DNA of 41,557 nt from a virus, in IMG/VR virus record IMGVR_UViG_3300020197_000053, positions 1 through 41,557 of that record. One strand, written 5' to 3'. The notes under the pieces are model-generated. The model had not been told where the DNA came from and searched no databases. It worked only from the letters and a program-made list of their open reading frames with translations. The position numbers and the translations under genes were made by a program. Each line of letters starts with the position of its first letter. The first letter of the stretch is position 1. Of the stretch, positions 1 to 9,283 are shown piece after piece.

Positions 1-75
1 TTTGGTTTGGGGAGCCGAAGTCGGGGATGGGGCGGGGGTGGCCGCAGGGGATGGGGTCTGGGAGATGGGAGATGG
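1..75. repeat. Linker-encoding G-rich repeat, identical to 40802-40863
   Basis: Bases 1-62 are identical to 40802-40863 and then diverge. Related copies built from GGGGATGGGG and GGGAGATGGG units occur near 481-550, 1330-1420, 40465-40490 and 41458-41480. On the minus strand they encode the P/S/T/A linkers (…PSPTSAPQTK) of the giant virion protein. The plus strand carries many runs of three to five G and could form G-quadruplexes. The repeat sits exactly at the window start, so an assembly break or collapse here is possible. Confidence 0.8.
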
Positions 76-2451
76 GGTGGGAGCTTTGGACACCAGCGCA
101 CCAGTCGAGTCCATCGTGCCAGCGGCAATCTCCCGCAAGTCTCTGACCGTGTGCTCGATGGTTTGATACACCGACTCGTCCCACCGTTTCCAGTTAATGT
201 CCCGAGGGCGGCGGGCATTGTGCTGATTGATGGCTTCCTTGGATTTGGCCTTGGCAATCGCTTCCGCCTCTTCGAGTGACTTCCCAGCACGGAGCGCGTC
301 GCGTAGGTCATACATCGCACCCTCACGCCAGCGGTAGTCAATGTTGCCGGAGCCGGCCGCAAGCCCGCGGCCGCCTTCCGTCTCCGAGGCAACGCCCGAA
401 GCTCTCTGGGCCATTCGGGACAAGTAAAGTTCAGCGTCTTTGGAGAACGTGTAGGCGGCGGGAGCGGGTTGCGCTGGAGCCGCAGGGGATGGGGCGGGGG
501 CGGCCGCAGAAGATGGGGTCTGGGAGATGGGAGATGGGGTGGGGGCGGCGGTTGGCGGCACGTAGAGGTCGCCTTCGCGGGTCCAGCCTGCGGGGAGCTT
601 GATGCGGTAGGCGTCAACGGCTGCGGTGGAGACGGGCAATTCGTTAATCACCGCCTCTTCGATAGCGTTTCGATGCAGGGAAAGCTCCTGCCTTCCACTG
701 ACCAAACCTTGGGCCAAGGCATACCGCATTGCCGCGCCTCGTAGTTGTCTTTGTTCTGTCTCCGACTTGGTTCCAAAATCATTTAACCACTCCTCCGGCG
801 TCATCTGCTCCACCGGCTTTGGGGTCGGGGTGGGTGCGGGCGCGGGTTCGGGCGTGGTCCAGCGGTCGGAGGTTCTTGGCATCTCGCCGCCGAGGCCGTA
901 GTCCAGTTCGGTCGGGGCGGGTTCGACGGCGGGCTGAACCGGAGTTTGCTTGGGCGTCTGTTGGCGAGTGGCGAGCCACCGCGTGTAATCTTCTTGCAGT
1001 TTCCTCTGTTCTGCCTCCGGTAGTTTTCGCGCTTGCTCGATCGTAATTCCGCGCTCAGCAAGAAATTCATTCTGAGTGGCTCTCGCTTCATCTATCGCCC
1101 TCAAAATATCGGCACCTAGACCGGTCCCGTGGCCGTTCACATCGCCCTCGGGCGCTGGCGCGGGTGCGGGGGTGAACTCCTCGACGGTCAGGTCGGTGAC
1201 GGGGCCTTTGGTGGCGAGGATGGCGTTGATGGTGTCCAAGGGCGTGCCGGCGGGGAACTCGATCTCCGTGGGGCGACCCGAGGCGTCGGTGAAGCGGACG
1301 GTGCGGGCGGGCTCGGGAGGAGGGGTGAAGGTGGGAGCGTCTTGGGTCTGGGGTCTAGGGGCCGGGGTCGGGGGGATGGGTTCTTGGGTCGTGGTTGTTG
1401 GTTCTTGGGTCGGGGGGCGGTTGGCGAGGTCGCTCACGCCTTTAACGGCGGTCACGGGGCCGGCGACGAGGGCTCCGGCGAGGGCGGCTTCGGTGGCTTC
1501 CTCGATGGCTTGGGCCATGGTCATGTCGGGCCGGTAACTCATCCGCGCCACGGCCGCCTGGCCGACTTGGTCCCAGAACTCCTCGGCGCCTTCGTGCACG
1601 CTCTCGCGCGCGACCGACCGCGCCAACTGCTTGAACGTGCCCGTGCGGACCGCGTTCTGAAGCCCCTCGATGCCGGTCGCGCCAAAGCCGCGCGTGATCA
1701 GCCCGGTCACGACACCGCTCGCCAAGGCAGGGGCGAACGCCTTCACGCGGGCTTGCTCGCGGGTCAAGTTGGGCGCGGCCTTGAGATAGGCTTGCTCGGC
1801 CTCGTCGGACGTGCTAACGAAACTCTGGGCCGCCGCGGCCAAGGCGCTTGCGGGCAAGCCGACCGGGGCGACGGCAAGGCTGGGCAGCATCGAAGTCGCG
1901 CCCGCGGCGACGGTCCGGGCGAGTTCGGGCCCTTGCACCTCGCGGCCGAGTTCCTCCCACTCTTGGGCCTTGGCCTGGGCGATGTCGGCCGCGCCTTGGA
2001 AATGGCGCGAGACGGCGCGGGCGGTGTCGGGCGCGAGCCTGGAGAGCAAGCCACTCGGAGTTAACACGTTGAAGGGGTAGTCCGGGTTGGTGCCGAGTTC
2101 GAGCAGGCGGTTGCCTTGCTGGCCGAGTTGCGCGAAGCCTTTGGCGAGTCCGATGCCGGATTGCGACCAGAAGCCGCCTTGCTGAAGCGGTTCGGGCGCG
2201 AGCGGCTCGGGCAGCTTGCTCGGGGGATACTGGCGGTCGAGCGCGGCGCCCTCGGCGCGGGCTTGGGCCACCTCGACGGCGAGGCGGTCGCGCGCGAGCG
2301 CCCGGGGGTCGGGTTGCGGCTCGGGCTCAGGCGCGGGCGCGGGCGCGGGCTGGCCGAACTTGCGCCGGAGCACGCCGAGGATGTCCTCGCGCGACATGGA
2401 ATCGGGAAACTCCACGTCGCCGACACCCCGCACTTGCACGGTGATGGGCAT
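1..2451 (-). CDS. Giant internal virion protein, N-terminal part (runs off window edge)
   Basis: Open reading frame that starts at ATG 2451, overlapping the TAA of the upstream gene by one base (TAATG), and stays open to base 1. The last codon (1-3) is complete, and joining base 1 to base 41557 continues the frame into the 37259-41557 gene, for about 2249 residues in total. The start (MPITVQVRGVGDVEFPDS) and a later segment near 1300-1200 resemble short N-terminal modules of large phage ejection proteins. Hydrophobic Ala/Gly/Val-rich stretches lie around 1900-1450, with an EGAEEFWDQV-type segment between them. Long Pro/Ala/Thr linkers separate the modules. A module beginning AVDAYRIKLPAGWTREGDLY recurs at the right window edge. 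It probably acts as an ejected internal virion protein of the large polyvalent type. No enzymatic motif was recognised with confidence. Confidence 0.8.
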   Translation of the reverse strand, partial: MPITVQVRGVGDVEFPDSMSREDILGVLRRKFGQPAPAPAPEPEPQPDPRALARDRLAVEVAQARAEGAALDRQYPPSKLPEPLAPEPLQQGGFWSQSGIGLAKGFAQLGQQGNRLLELGTNPDYPFNVLTPSGLLSRLAPDTARAVSRHFQGAADIAQAKAQEWEELGREVQGPELARTVAAGATSMLPSLAVAPVGLPASALAAAAQSFVSTSDEAEQAYLKAAPNLTREQARVKAFAPALASGVVTGLITRGFGATGIEGLQNAVRTGTFKQLARSVARESVHEGAEEFWDQVGQAAVARMSYRPDMTMAQAIEEATEAALAGALVAGPVTAVKGVSDLANRPPTQEPTTTTQEPIPPTPAPRPQTQDAPTFTPPPEPARTVRFTDASGRPTEIEFPAGTPLDTINAILATKGPVTDLTVEEFTPAPAPAPEGDVNGHGTGLGADILRAIDEARATQNEFLAERGITIEQARKLPEAEQRKLQEDYTRWLATRQQTPKQTPVQPAVEPAPTELDYGLGGEMPRTSDRWTTPEPAPAPTPTPKPVEQMTPEEWLNDFGTKSETEQRQLRGAAMRYALAQGLVSGRQELSLHRNAIEEAVINELPVSTAAVDAYRIKLPAGWTREGDLYVPPTAAPTPSPISQTPSSAAAPAPSPAAPAQPAPAAYTFSKDAELYLSRMAQRASGVASETEGGRGLAAGSGNIDYRWREGAMYDLRDALRAGKSLEEAEAIAKAKSKEAINQHNARRPRDINWKRWDESVYQTIEHTVRDLREIAAGTMDSTGALVSKAPTPSPISQTPSPAATPAPSPTSAPQTK

Positions 2452-3398
2452 TAACGCACCTCTTCGAGATCGTTGGTCTGGGGGTTGAACCTGAACTTCT
2501 TGGCGCCCGTCTGAGCGGGGGCGGTCGGGGCCGGAGCGCGGAAGCTGTCGCGCTCCTTCTCGAGCTTCTTGCGATGAGCGCTTGCGGCGTCGAAGGCTTG
2601 GCGGAGCGAGTCGTCGGACGGACGGGCGCGATACTTGGCGAGGGCCTCGCTCTCGGCGGCGAGGGCCTTGTAGTAAGCGCTTTCGAGCGCGGCGGGCGGC
2701 TTGGGGGCGGGCTCGGTCTTGGGCTCGGGTTTCTTGATGTATTGCACGCCACCGCGGGATGTCCGCACTGTGAAGTAGCCTGGGATCTCAGGGCCTTGGT
2801 CGGGGTCCGCACCTTGCTCCCAGCCGGCGGGGAGAATCTGCCTGCCGCGAACGACGAAGGCCGCGCCGGTGATTGGATGGGTGAAGGTGCCGGTGGTGAG
2901 GTCTCCATTGCTGTCGTCGAGCAACATGCGGCTCAGGTCGGCGGGGTTCACGCCTCGGGCGGCGTCGGGGTTGTCTTGCAAGGCGGCGGCGTAGGCTTCG
3001 AGCGGTTGCATGGAGCGGAGCGGGGCCGACCCGGTGCCGGGTTGATACCCTGCGGCGTAGCGGGCGAGGGATTGGGCGAAGCCGGGCATGGCGGCTTGGC
3101 TCGCGGCGATGCGAGCCTCGCGCTCGGATTCGAGCAGGTGACGGCTCATGTCGAGGTTCGCCCGGCGCTCGGCGTCTAGCCGGATGCTCTGGGCTTCCTT
3201 GCCGCGGACGAGGCCCTTGAGCGAGTCGAGGTTCAGGGGCGTGGAGACGTCCTTGGAGACGCCGTGGGCGACCTCGGCGTATTCCTGAAGGGCCTTGAAC
3301 TCGCGTGCGCGGTCGCGCTCGGCTTCCTGCCGCTTGGCAATGGCGTCAAAGGCCGCGCTCAAGCCGCGCGGACCGCTGGTCGTGTCGTAGTCAGGCAT
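2451..3398 (-). CDS. Coiled-coil internal virion protein (hypothetical)
   Basis: Protein of 315 residues, very rich in Ala, Arg and Glu. It has predicted helical coiled-coil stretches near the N-terminus (AIAKRQEAERDRAREFKALQ) and again near residues 235-290, with a central Gly/Pro segment and a Pro-rich linker around 225. No catalytic motif was seen. It lies between the 377-residue membrane-associated virion protein and the giant virion protein and overlaps the latter's start (TAATG), so translation is probably coupled. By position it resembles the middle internal core or ejection protein of podoviruses. That role is inferred from gene order, not from recognised homology. Confidence 0.7.
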   Translation of the reverse strand: MPDYDTTSGPRGLSAAFDAIAKRQEAERDRAREFKALQEYAEVAHGVSKDVSTPLNLDSLKGLVRGKEAQSIRLDAERRANLDMSRHLLESEREARIAASQAAMPGFAQSLARYAAGYQPGTGSAPLRSMQPLEAYAAALQDNPDAARGVNPADLSRMLLDDSNGDLTTGTFTHPITGAAFVVRGRQILPAGWEQGADPDQGPEIPGYFTVRTSRGGVQYIKKPEPKTEPAPKPPAALESAYYKALAAESEALAKYRARPSDDSLRQAFDAASAHRKKLEKERDSFRAPAPTAPAQTGAKKFRFNPQTNDLEEVR

Positions 3399-3480
3399 GG
3401 TCGTGCGGGGCTGAAGGGTTCACGGCTGCTTAATACTCGAATTCACCGGCGAAGCTCGAGGGCGTGGGTCTGGTATCGGC

Positions 3481-4614
3481 TCATGGGAGTCCTCCGATGC
3501 CGCCGCCTTTGGGCGACGTGAACCACGACAGCCCATTGTCGAACGTGCCGCCGCGCCCTTGGTTGCCGAAGAGCGAGCCCCAGTCCACGGTGGTCGCGCC
3601 TCTCATCAGCGATCCGAGATAACCCTGTTGCGTATTGTGGCCGGCGATGTTGGCCGCGTTCTGGGCCGAATACCCGGCAAGCCCGCTCTGGTAAGCCGCG
3701 GGGTTGACGCCGGGGCTGACCATCGAGGATTCCGGCAGGAGGTAACTCTGGGGCGGGGCGGTGCGTCCGCTGGACCGGCCGAGCACCTGGATGAATGGGT
3801 CGCCATAGATGGCCGCGCGCTGGCTGGCCACGCTTGAGGCGAACTGCTGGCGCTCGCGCCGGCGACGTTCGGCCTCGGATCCAAGCTGCATGGCCTCGGT
3901 GAACACGTCGGTGGTGCCGTAACCCAGCCCGCGGTCGGCTTGCCCGGCGCGGACGGCTTGCTGCACCTCGCGCGTGAGCGACGGGCCGAGCGCATAGCCG
4001 AGGTCGAGGTCGCCCTGGGCATCGGCGGCAAGGCGGTCGAGGATGGCTGTGGAGGCGGGGTCGTAAGCGCGGAGCGCGGCGAAAGCCTGCGGGCCGAGCT
4101 CGCGCACGTCTTTAAGCGACTGGTCGCGGGCGACACGTTCGAGCGCCGAGATGCGGGGCTGGGCGCGCTCGGCGAGGTCGAGCAGACCGGGCGCGGCGGC
4201 GACGTTCTCGGTGTAGGTTTCCTCGACGGGTTCGGTAACCAACTGGCGCTCGTAACGATACCGCAACGGGGTCCCAAAATGAATTTGGTCGACCTGCGAT
4301 TGCGGATCCAAGACGGGCACGAACTTTTCGACCTGGCGCTGCACGGTGCGGGTGCGCTGCTGGGACGAGGCGGGGCGGCCGAAGAAGCGGTCCCAGTCGA
4401 TGCGGGACCGCAGCGCGGCGATCTCGGGGTCGAACTGCTCGCGGAGCGAGACCTTTTGAGGCAGGAACTCGAGCTCGGCGGCCATGGCGTCGCGGGTCAT
4501 GGCGCCGAAGTTGGGCGGCGCGGGCATGTCGGGGTTGAAGGCGCCGGCGGCCCCGGCGATGCCGACGCCTGCGGATGTGACAGCGGCGAGGGTGGCGATG
4601 GTTTCAAGGCCCAT
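3481..4614 (-). CDS. Internal virion / ejection protein with N-terminal membrane segment
   Basis: Protein of 377 residues. The first 30 residues form a hydrophobic glycine/alanine segment (TLAAVTSAGVGIAGAAGAF) that could insert in a membrane. A long charged helical centre follows (residues 130-270), then a Gly/Ser/Gln/Asn-rich C-terminus ending in glycine clusters. This architecture and the position directly before the coiled-coil and giant virion proteins match the small internal virion proteins of podoviruses that help build the DNA-ejection channel. The function is inferred from context and composition. The gene overlaps the end of the upstream GNAT-like gene by 11 bases. Confidence 0.65.
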   Translation of the reverse strand: MGLETIATLAAVTSAGVGIAGAAGAFNPDMPAPPNFGAMTRDAMAAELEFLPQKVSLREQFDPEIAALRSRIDWDRFFGRPASSQQRTRTVQRQVEKFVPVLDPQSQVDQIHFGTPLRYRYERQLVTEPVEETYTENVAAAPGLLDLAERAQPRISALERVARDQSLKDVRELGPQAFAALRAYDPASTAILDRLAADAQGDLDLGYALGPSLTREVQQAVRAGQADRGLGYGTTDVFTEAMQLGSEAERRRRERQQFASSVASQRAAIYGDPFIQVLGRSSGRTAPPQSYLLPESSMVSPGVNPAAYQSGLAGYSAQNAANIAGHNTQQGYLGSLMRGATTVDWGSLFGNQGRGGTFDNGLSWFTSPKGGGIGGLP

Positions 4615-5086
4615 AAGCGATTCCTTTCACAAAGCAGTTTTCAACCAGACGAAAGCCTTGGCGGCCAAGCAGCCGGGCGCTCGGACATTCTGGCGGGACA
4701 CTGACGTGCAACGTCCGCGCGCCGAGATGAACCGCGGCTTTCTGCATTACGCCGAGCAATCGCAGTTGGATTTTGGCCCGTGTGGCGGGAGAAAGTTTGG
4801 GGTGGCTGTGCCAGACAATTTCCACGGCCTTGACATGGGACACGTCGGTGAGGCTGGCGACCAAGGCGACGGCGACAAGGCCGACCAGTTGGTTATTCTG
4901 CCACGCGCCCCAGGCGTAAAAGACATTCTGCGCGCTGGCCTGTTGCAACCGCGCCCGCACCGTGACGGGATTGAACGACTCGCCCCGGCGACCGAAGTCC
5001 ATTTCGTCCCAGCACGCCTTGAGCAACGTCACCGCATTGTCCACGTCGGCCGGGGCCAGTGCTTTGATTTTGACGGTCGGGTTCAT
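4604..5086 (-). CDS. GNAT-like N-acetyltransferase
   Basis: Protein of 160 residues starting at ATG 5086, within an ATGA overlap with the zinc-ribbon gene. The fold pattern is GNAT-like: an N-terminal helix (DVDNAVTLLKACWDEMD), then strands LVGLVAVAL and AVEIVWHSHPKLSPA, a helix of the KIQLRLLGVMQKAAVHLGA type, and a terminal strand (LGRQGFRLVENCFVKGI) typical of the end of GNAT domains. Similar small acetyltransferase-like proteins lie beside tail and internal virion genes in many podophages. Substrate is unknown, and a structural or assembly role rather than catalysis is possible. Confidence 0.6.
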   Translation of the reverse strand: MNPTVKIKALAPADVDNAVTLLKACWDEMDFGRRGESFNPVTVRARLQQASAQNVFYAWGAWQNNQLVGLVAVALVASLTDVSHVKAVEIVWHSHPKLSPATRAKIQLRLLGVMQKAAVHLGARTLHVSVPPECPSARLLGRQGFRLVENCFVKGIAYGP

Positions 5087-5235
5087 TCGATCAGCCTCGC
5101 CCGGCAGCCGCCGCAGACCCACTGGCCGAACGGGAGCAGCTTGCCGCAACCCATGCAGCTCTCCGTCGCCTCGGGGCGCGGTCTCGGGTCGGACCTGCGA
5201 ATCACAGGCCGGCGCTTCTTGCGCGAGCGGTTCAT
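5083..5235 (-). CDS. Small zinc-ribbon protein
   Basis: Fifty-residue protein, ATG 5235 to TGA 5083. It has a basic N-terminus (MNRSRKKRRPVIRRSDPRPR) followed by CMGCGKLLPFGQWVCGGC, two CxxC knuckles suited to binding one zinc. Its TGA overlaps the ATG of the GNAT-like gene, so the two are probably translationally coupled. A nucleic-acid-binding or structural role is possible; no specific function can be assigned. Confidence 0.55.
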   Translation of the reverse strand: MNRSRKKRRPVIRRSDPRPRPEATESCMGCGKLLPFGQWVCGGCRARLIE

Positions 5236-5247
5236 AGGGCATCGGGT

Positions 5248-5331
5248 TCAAAGGGTGTAAGTTCGGACCGTCATGCGGAAGGTGTTGGCGGTCGCGGTGG
5301 GCAGGAAGGAGATGGCTTTGGGGTCGCTCAT
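5248..5331 (-). CDS. Very short possible gene (27 aa)
   Basis: Reading frame MSDPKAISFLPTATANTFRM… that begins two bases after the tail-fibre stop codon and ends just before the zinc-ribbon gene. It fills an otherwise empty 97-base gap in a tightly packed operon. That packing is the only support; no homology or motif is visible. Confidence 0.3.
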   Translation of the reverse strand: MSDPKAISFLPTATANTFRMTVRTYTL

Positions 5332-5332
5332 A

Positions 5333-6892
5333 TTACCAGCCACGGTAGGCGTAGCAGCGGAGTTTCCAGTCAGCGGCAGCAATCAGGTCCAAGGCAGGTG
5401 TGGCATTCAAAACGTAGGGGGCATAAGTGCCAAACATATAGCGCAGCGTGCAGGTGGTGGCGTTGGAGGAAGCCTCCGAAAACACCCCATTGCCGTTGTG
5501 AGTTTGGGGCAGCAGCACCTCATCATTCTGCGCGTAGCCGTCGCTGCCCGTTTGATTTACAAGCGTCCAGCGGAATATGTCAGGCTTGAGACCGAGCTTG
5601 TGGGTCTCACTCTTGGAGCTGTTGGCGAGGGTGAAGGACTGGTCGGCGCTGCTCTTGAACTGGCCCCGGAACATGTAGCTGGTTATGCTGGTGATGGCAC
5701 CGCCAGACACGACCGATTCACCCACGAAGACGCGCTGTTTAGTGGTTGCCGTCGCTCCGTCGCCAAGATACATTTGCATCTCATTGATAAGGAACGTGTG
5801 TGCGCCGCTGGCAATGCTGGCCGCGTCGTCGTTTACGTAGGTGGGCCGGGTGGTGGTGTAGCCGTAGGTCAGGGCGGCGGTCGATGCATCGCGGTCAACA
5901 AACAGGTAATACGTATTGTCTGACGCAGGCAACGTCCACGCGCTGCTGGTGTTGGCGGTGTAACGGGCGATGTAGTCCACCGCACCATTGGCATCATGCC
6001 CGGCGGCAAAGGCGACCACGAGCGGGCTGGTGGAGGTGGCCAACAAGCTGATGTTCTGACCGGAGTAGCTTAGAATGACTGGATGTCCATTGGTGTCCAC
6101 CGGGCCGGTGAGCGCGGTCTGCCGCACGGACACGGTGGCGCGCGCGCTTGATGGGGTGACGGGGCTGAGAAGTTGAAAGTTGGTGCCGTCGAACGTCACG
6201 CAAACCCATTGACCGGCCTTGATGTCGCCGTTGTCGAGGGTGCCGTTGTAACTCTTGACAATGGTGGGAGGGCTGGCGAGGCCGGAGACTTGCAGCGTGG
6301 CCGCGCCCGTGTTGACGGTGTTGGCCTTGAAGATGACGGGCACGCCGGTCAGGTCCGCGTAGGCGCGGACGGCGGGCGTGGGCGTGATGGCATAAGAGTC
6401 CGTGCTGCCGGAATCCGCGCCGAAGACCACGGCGCCATTGCCGGAAGGCTGGACCATCTGGAACTGTGTGCCGTCATAGCGCACCCAGACGAGCTGGCCG
6501 GTGCGGATGTCGCCGGCCGAGAGGGCGTTTGCGCCTTGCTTCGTGAGCGCCTTGGTGCCGGCGATGCCGGAGACGGCCACGGTCACGGCGGCGGTGTTCG
6601 TGTTGGCGGCGACGTAGGCGAACTCTTGGCCGGCCACGAGGGAAGTGGGCAAGATGGTGGCGCTGGCGGCCGCGGCGAGGACATGGGCGTTGGCCGTGCC
6701 GGAGTCGGTGGCGTAGAACCACGGACCGTAAGCGCCCTTGACGGCGGTGACGGCCGAGTTGGTGATCTGCGAGGTGTCGGCGGTGCCCGAGAGCGCGAGC
6801 GTGGGCAGGCCGAGCGCGTTGAGCTTGGCGTTGGTGATCTCCTCAAGCCGCGTGAAGATCTTCCGGGCGGTGATGGTGATGCTAAGAGCCAT
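5333..6892 (-). CDS. Tail fibre / receptor-binding protein
   Basis: Protein of 519 residues, rich in Ala, Thr, Ser, Val and Gly with few charged residues, typical of beta-rich phage fibres. Residues about 75-240 contain two tandem modules ending in 'G.I..GQ.V.V.YDGT.FQ' (DIRTGQLVWVRYDGTQFQMV and its second copy near 230), as in collagen-like or fibre shaft and knob repeats. The C-terminal part (about 330-519) carries aromatic-rich beta segments (YYLFVDRD, YGYTTTRPTYV) ending in WKLRCYAYRGW. It lies directly downstream of the tail nozzle gene with a 9-base gap. It is probably the host-recognition fibre; the receptor is unknown. Confidence 0.65.
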   Translation of the reverse strand: MALSITITARKIFTRLEEITNAKLNALGLPTLALSGTADTSQITNSAVTAVKGAYGPWFYATDSGTANAHVLAAAASATILPTSLVAGQEFAYVAANTNTAAVTVAVSGIAGTKALTKQGANALSAGDIRTGQLVWVRYDGTQFQMVQPSGNGAVVFGADSGSTDSYAITPTPAVRAYADLTGVPVIFKANTVNTGAATLQVSGLASPPTIVKSYNGTLDNGDIKAGQWVCVTFDGTNFQLLSPVTPSSARATVSVRQTALTGPVDTNGHPVILSYSGQNISLLATSTSPLVVAFAAGHDANGAVDYIARYTANTSSAWTLPASDNTYYLFVDRDASTAALTYGYTTTRPTYVNDDAASIASGAHTFLINEMQMYLGDGATATTKQRVFVGESVVSGGAITSITSYMFRGQFKSSADQSFTLANSSKSETHKLGLKPDIFRWTLVNQTGSDGYAQNDEVLLPQTHNGNGVFSEASSNATTCTLRYMFGTYAPYVLNATPALDLIAAADWKLRCYAYRGW

Positions 6893-6901
6893 GGTGGTTG
6901 G

Positions 6902-9283
6902 TTACGCGGCGAGCACGCCGGGTTTGCGACCGCTGGCGGTGGCGGCGAGCTGGATGCTGTTGACCTCGACCCGCCCGGCGGTTCCGGTGATCTTCACCTG
7001 AATCCACGCCCCGCCCTCGTTGATCGGGAAGTTCTCGGTCATCTCCTGGTGCTGGTCGAAGTTGATGCCGGCGGTGCCGAGGGTGGTGCCGGTGACGTTG
7101 TCGGGCACAACGCTGTAGTCCTGCCTGCGGGCGGTCGCCCAGTCGAGGCTGGCGTTGGTCTCGACCCAGGCGGCGGTCCCGGCGGTGTCGTAAGTCGTGC
7201 GGCTTCGGGTGCGACCGCTCACGGCGGCGAAGGACTCGTTCACGCCATCGGTCAGGGTGGTGATGCTGTAAGTGGGCGCCCAGGTCTGGAGGCTCACGAG
7301 ACATTCGCGGAAACGCTTGCGGTCGGCCGGGCCGCGATAACCGCGCGTGATGAGTTCGGTCTGCACCGCTTGCTGGGTGTAACGGATGCCGGACATGCCG
7401 TAGTCCACGTAAGCCCACGAGTTGGTGCCGTAGAAGCCCGTGGTTGAGGCGGCGCCGCCATTGATGAGCACGGTGGGGTTGGCGCCGTTGGTGGCGAGGA
7501 ACCTCACGCCCCAGCTCTTCTGTTGCGGGGTGGTGTTGGGCGCAAGCCAGGGGTTGCTGCCGGACTGGTTGAAGCCGGGCTGGTTGAGCCGGTCGATCCA
7601 GATGTTGTCGCGCGCGTAACCGCCCGAGACACCCCAGCGGCCGAAACCGGCGATCGGGCCGAGATTCGTGCTGAAGCCCGTGTTCACGAGGACCGTCGTG
7701 CCGCCGTTGACCTGCAAGGTGTCGTTGTTGGTCGGCGTGACTTCGTGCACGTAGACATCGGCGTAGTAAGCCGCCGGGGTCTTGTCGAGAATGTCGTCTT
7801 TGAACCCCTCCTCGTAGAGCCGGAGATAGCCGAAGCGGTCGAAGTAACCGAGGCGCAGCTTGTCCTGGTAGGTGAACGTGACCCAGCGATGGATGTTGAG
7901 GCCGTTGCGGGTGTCGGAAGTCTGGCGCTGGTCGAAGCCGCACCACGCCTGGTTCTGCGTGTCGTAAACGAGGACGGCGTTGTTGACGCCCTTGAAGAGC
8001 ACTTTCTTGAGGCTGGCGGTCGAGGCGGTCTCGGCGGTGCCGTTGAGCGTCACGCTCGCGCCTTGCGCGGTGAACACGTTGTCGCCGTAGACCGTCTCGG
8101 TGCCGTTGGTCAGGCTGGTGTCGGCGCTGCTGCCCTGGGCGTAGCGATACTCGGCGCCCGAGGTGACGTTGACCGTGAGCGTGCCGCCGGCGCTGTAACT
8201 GCCGCTCACGAGTTCGGCGTCGAGCAGCTCGGCGTTGTCGAGCGGCACGGCCATGTAGAGCTTGCCGTCCCAGTAAGCGGCGACCGCGCCCGAGCCGCCG
8301 TTGCGACCGGCGGCGTAAGGCCAGTTGACGCGGTCCATGGTGCGCTCCATCGGGGCGCTCAGGATGGCTTGCGTGCTCTGGATCTGGTTCAACTCGGTGA
8401 GCTTGAGCGTCACGATCCCCTTCTCGGAAAGCCAGGCGAGGTCGTTGCCCATGCGCACGACGCTCCACGGGCTGACGCAACCGTATTCGTTCGTCACGTC
8501 GCCGAGGCGGACGGAGGAGAGGTCGCCGTAGACGTTATCGACGCGGAGGATGCTCTGGTCCTTGAACATGATGAGCGTGGTGTCGGTGAACGGGGCGATG
8601 GCCACGAGCGCGTCGTTGTTGCCCTTGTTGATCTTGAACTCGCTGAGCACGGGCGTGTAACGGGTGTAGTCGAGCAGGTCGCTCACGGCCACCTCGTCGC
8701 GGTCCTTGATGACAAGCAGCCGGTTCTTGTAGTAGAGCCCGAACGAACTGTTGGAGATGGCTTGCGTGCCCGTGCCCGAGGCGGTCTGGGCGATGGCCTT
8801 GAAGCCCTCGTCGAGCGAGGTGCAGACCAGCGGCGCTTCGTCGGCCCCGCGCAGGAGCACGAGCACGTTCATGCACTGGACGAACTGCACGCAGGTCGAG
8901 GCCGAGAGCGCGGCGGCGCCCGAGGGCAGGGTGGTGGTGAGCAGCTTGCCGTCGTTGTTCGGGCGCAGGGCGTAGATGGCGGGCGAGCCGCCGGTCGTGC
9001 CGGCCACGACGATCCATTCGAGCCCGTCGTCCGGGTTGGCGAACACGGCGGCGCAATACGTCTCGGTGAAGGTCGTCTGGCCGCCGTCGGGCATCCACTG
9101 GCAGATGGCGTCTCCAAGCCGGGGCTCGGCGCGCTTGTTGCGGAAGCGCATGTTGACCGCGCGCGCGACCATGCCGGGGCGGAGATGAGGCGCGTAAGTG
9201 CGCTCGTCCACGCCGATGAACTCGGCGTCGCCCTCGACGCCCCAGGGGGCGTCCTGCTGGCCGATGGGAGTCTGGTTCTTCAC
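6902..9283 (-). CDS. Tail nozzle / tail tubular protein B-like
   Basis: Protein of 793 residues starting at GTG 9283, which overlaps the TGA of the membrane protein gene. The N-terminal half has the beta-propeller-like pattern of podovirus nozzle proteins: repeated strand pairs such as EWIVVAGTTGGSPAIYAL, NRLLVIKDRDEVAVSD, TLIMFKDQSILRVD and KGIVTLKLTELN. The C-terminal half is beta-rich with many WG/YD motifs. Length, position before the fibre and context fit the tail tube or nozzle subunit that closes the short tail. Assignment rests on sequence pattern and synteny. Confidence 0.65.
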   Translation of the reverse strand: MKNQTPIGQQDAPWGVEGDAEFIGVDERTYAPHLRPGMVARAVNMRFRNKRAEPRLGDAICQWMPDGGQTTFTETYCAAVFANPDDGLEWIVVAGTTGGSPAIYALRPNNDGKLLTTTLPSGAAALSASTCVQFVQCMNVLVLLRGADEAPLVCTSLDEGFKAIAQTASGTGTQAISNSSFGLYYKNRLLVIKDRDEVAVSDLLDYTRYTPVLSEFKINKGNNDALVAIAPFTDTTLIMFKDQSILRVDNVYGDLSSVRLGDVTNEYGCVSPWSVVRMGNDLAWLSEKGIVTLKLTELNQIQSTQAILSAPMERTMDRVNWPYAAGRNGGSGAVAAYWDGKLYMAVPLDNAELLDAELVSGSYSAGGTLTVNVTSGAEYRYAQGSSADTSLTNGTETVYGDNVFTAQGASVTLNGTAETASTASLKKVLFKGVNNAVLVYDTQNQAWCGFDQRQTSDTRNGLNIHRWVTFTYQDKLRLGYFDRFGYLRLYEEGFKDDILDKTPAAYYADVYVHEVTPTNNDTLQVNGGTTVLVNTGFSTNLGPIAGFGRWGVSGGYARDNIWIDRLNQPGFNQSGSNPWLAPNTTPQQKSWGVRFLATNGANPTVLINGGAASTTGFYGTNSWAYVDYGMSGIRYTQQAVQTELITRGYRGPADRKRFRECLVSLQTWAPTYSITTLTDGVNESFAAVSGRTRSRTTYDTAGTAAWVETNASLDWATARRQDYSVVPDNVTGTTLGTAGINFDQHQEMTENFPINEGGAWIQVKITGTAGRVEVNSIQLAATASGRKPGVLAA

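Noticed and set aside
1-62. Direct terminal repeat of a linear phage genome (identity to 40802-40863)
   Set aside because: The second copy is 700 bases from the right end and inside a coding linker that recurs several times; it is an intragenic repeat.
3443-3484. 13-codon frame (MSRYQTHALELRR) between the 377-aa and 315-aa virion genes
   Set aside because: ATGA overlap is suggestive but the peptide is too short and featureless to call a gene.
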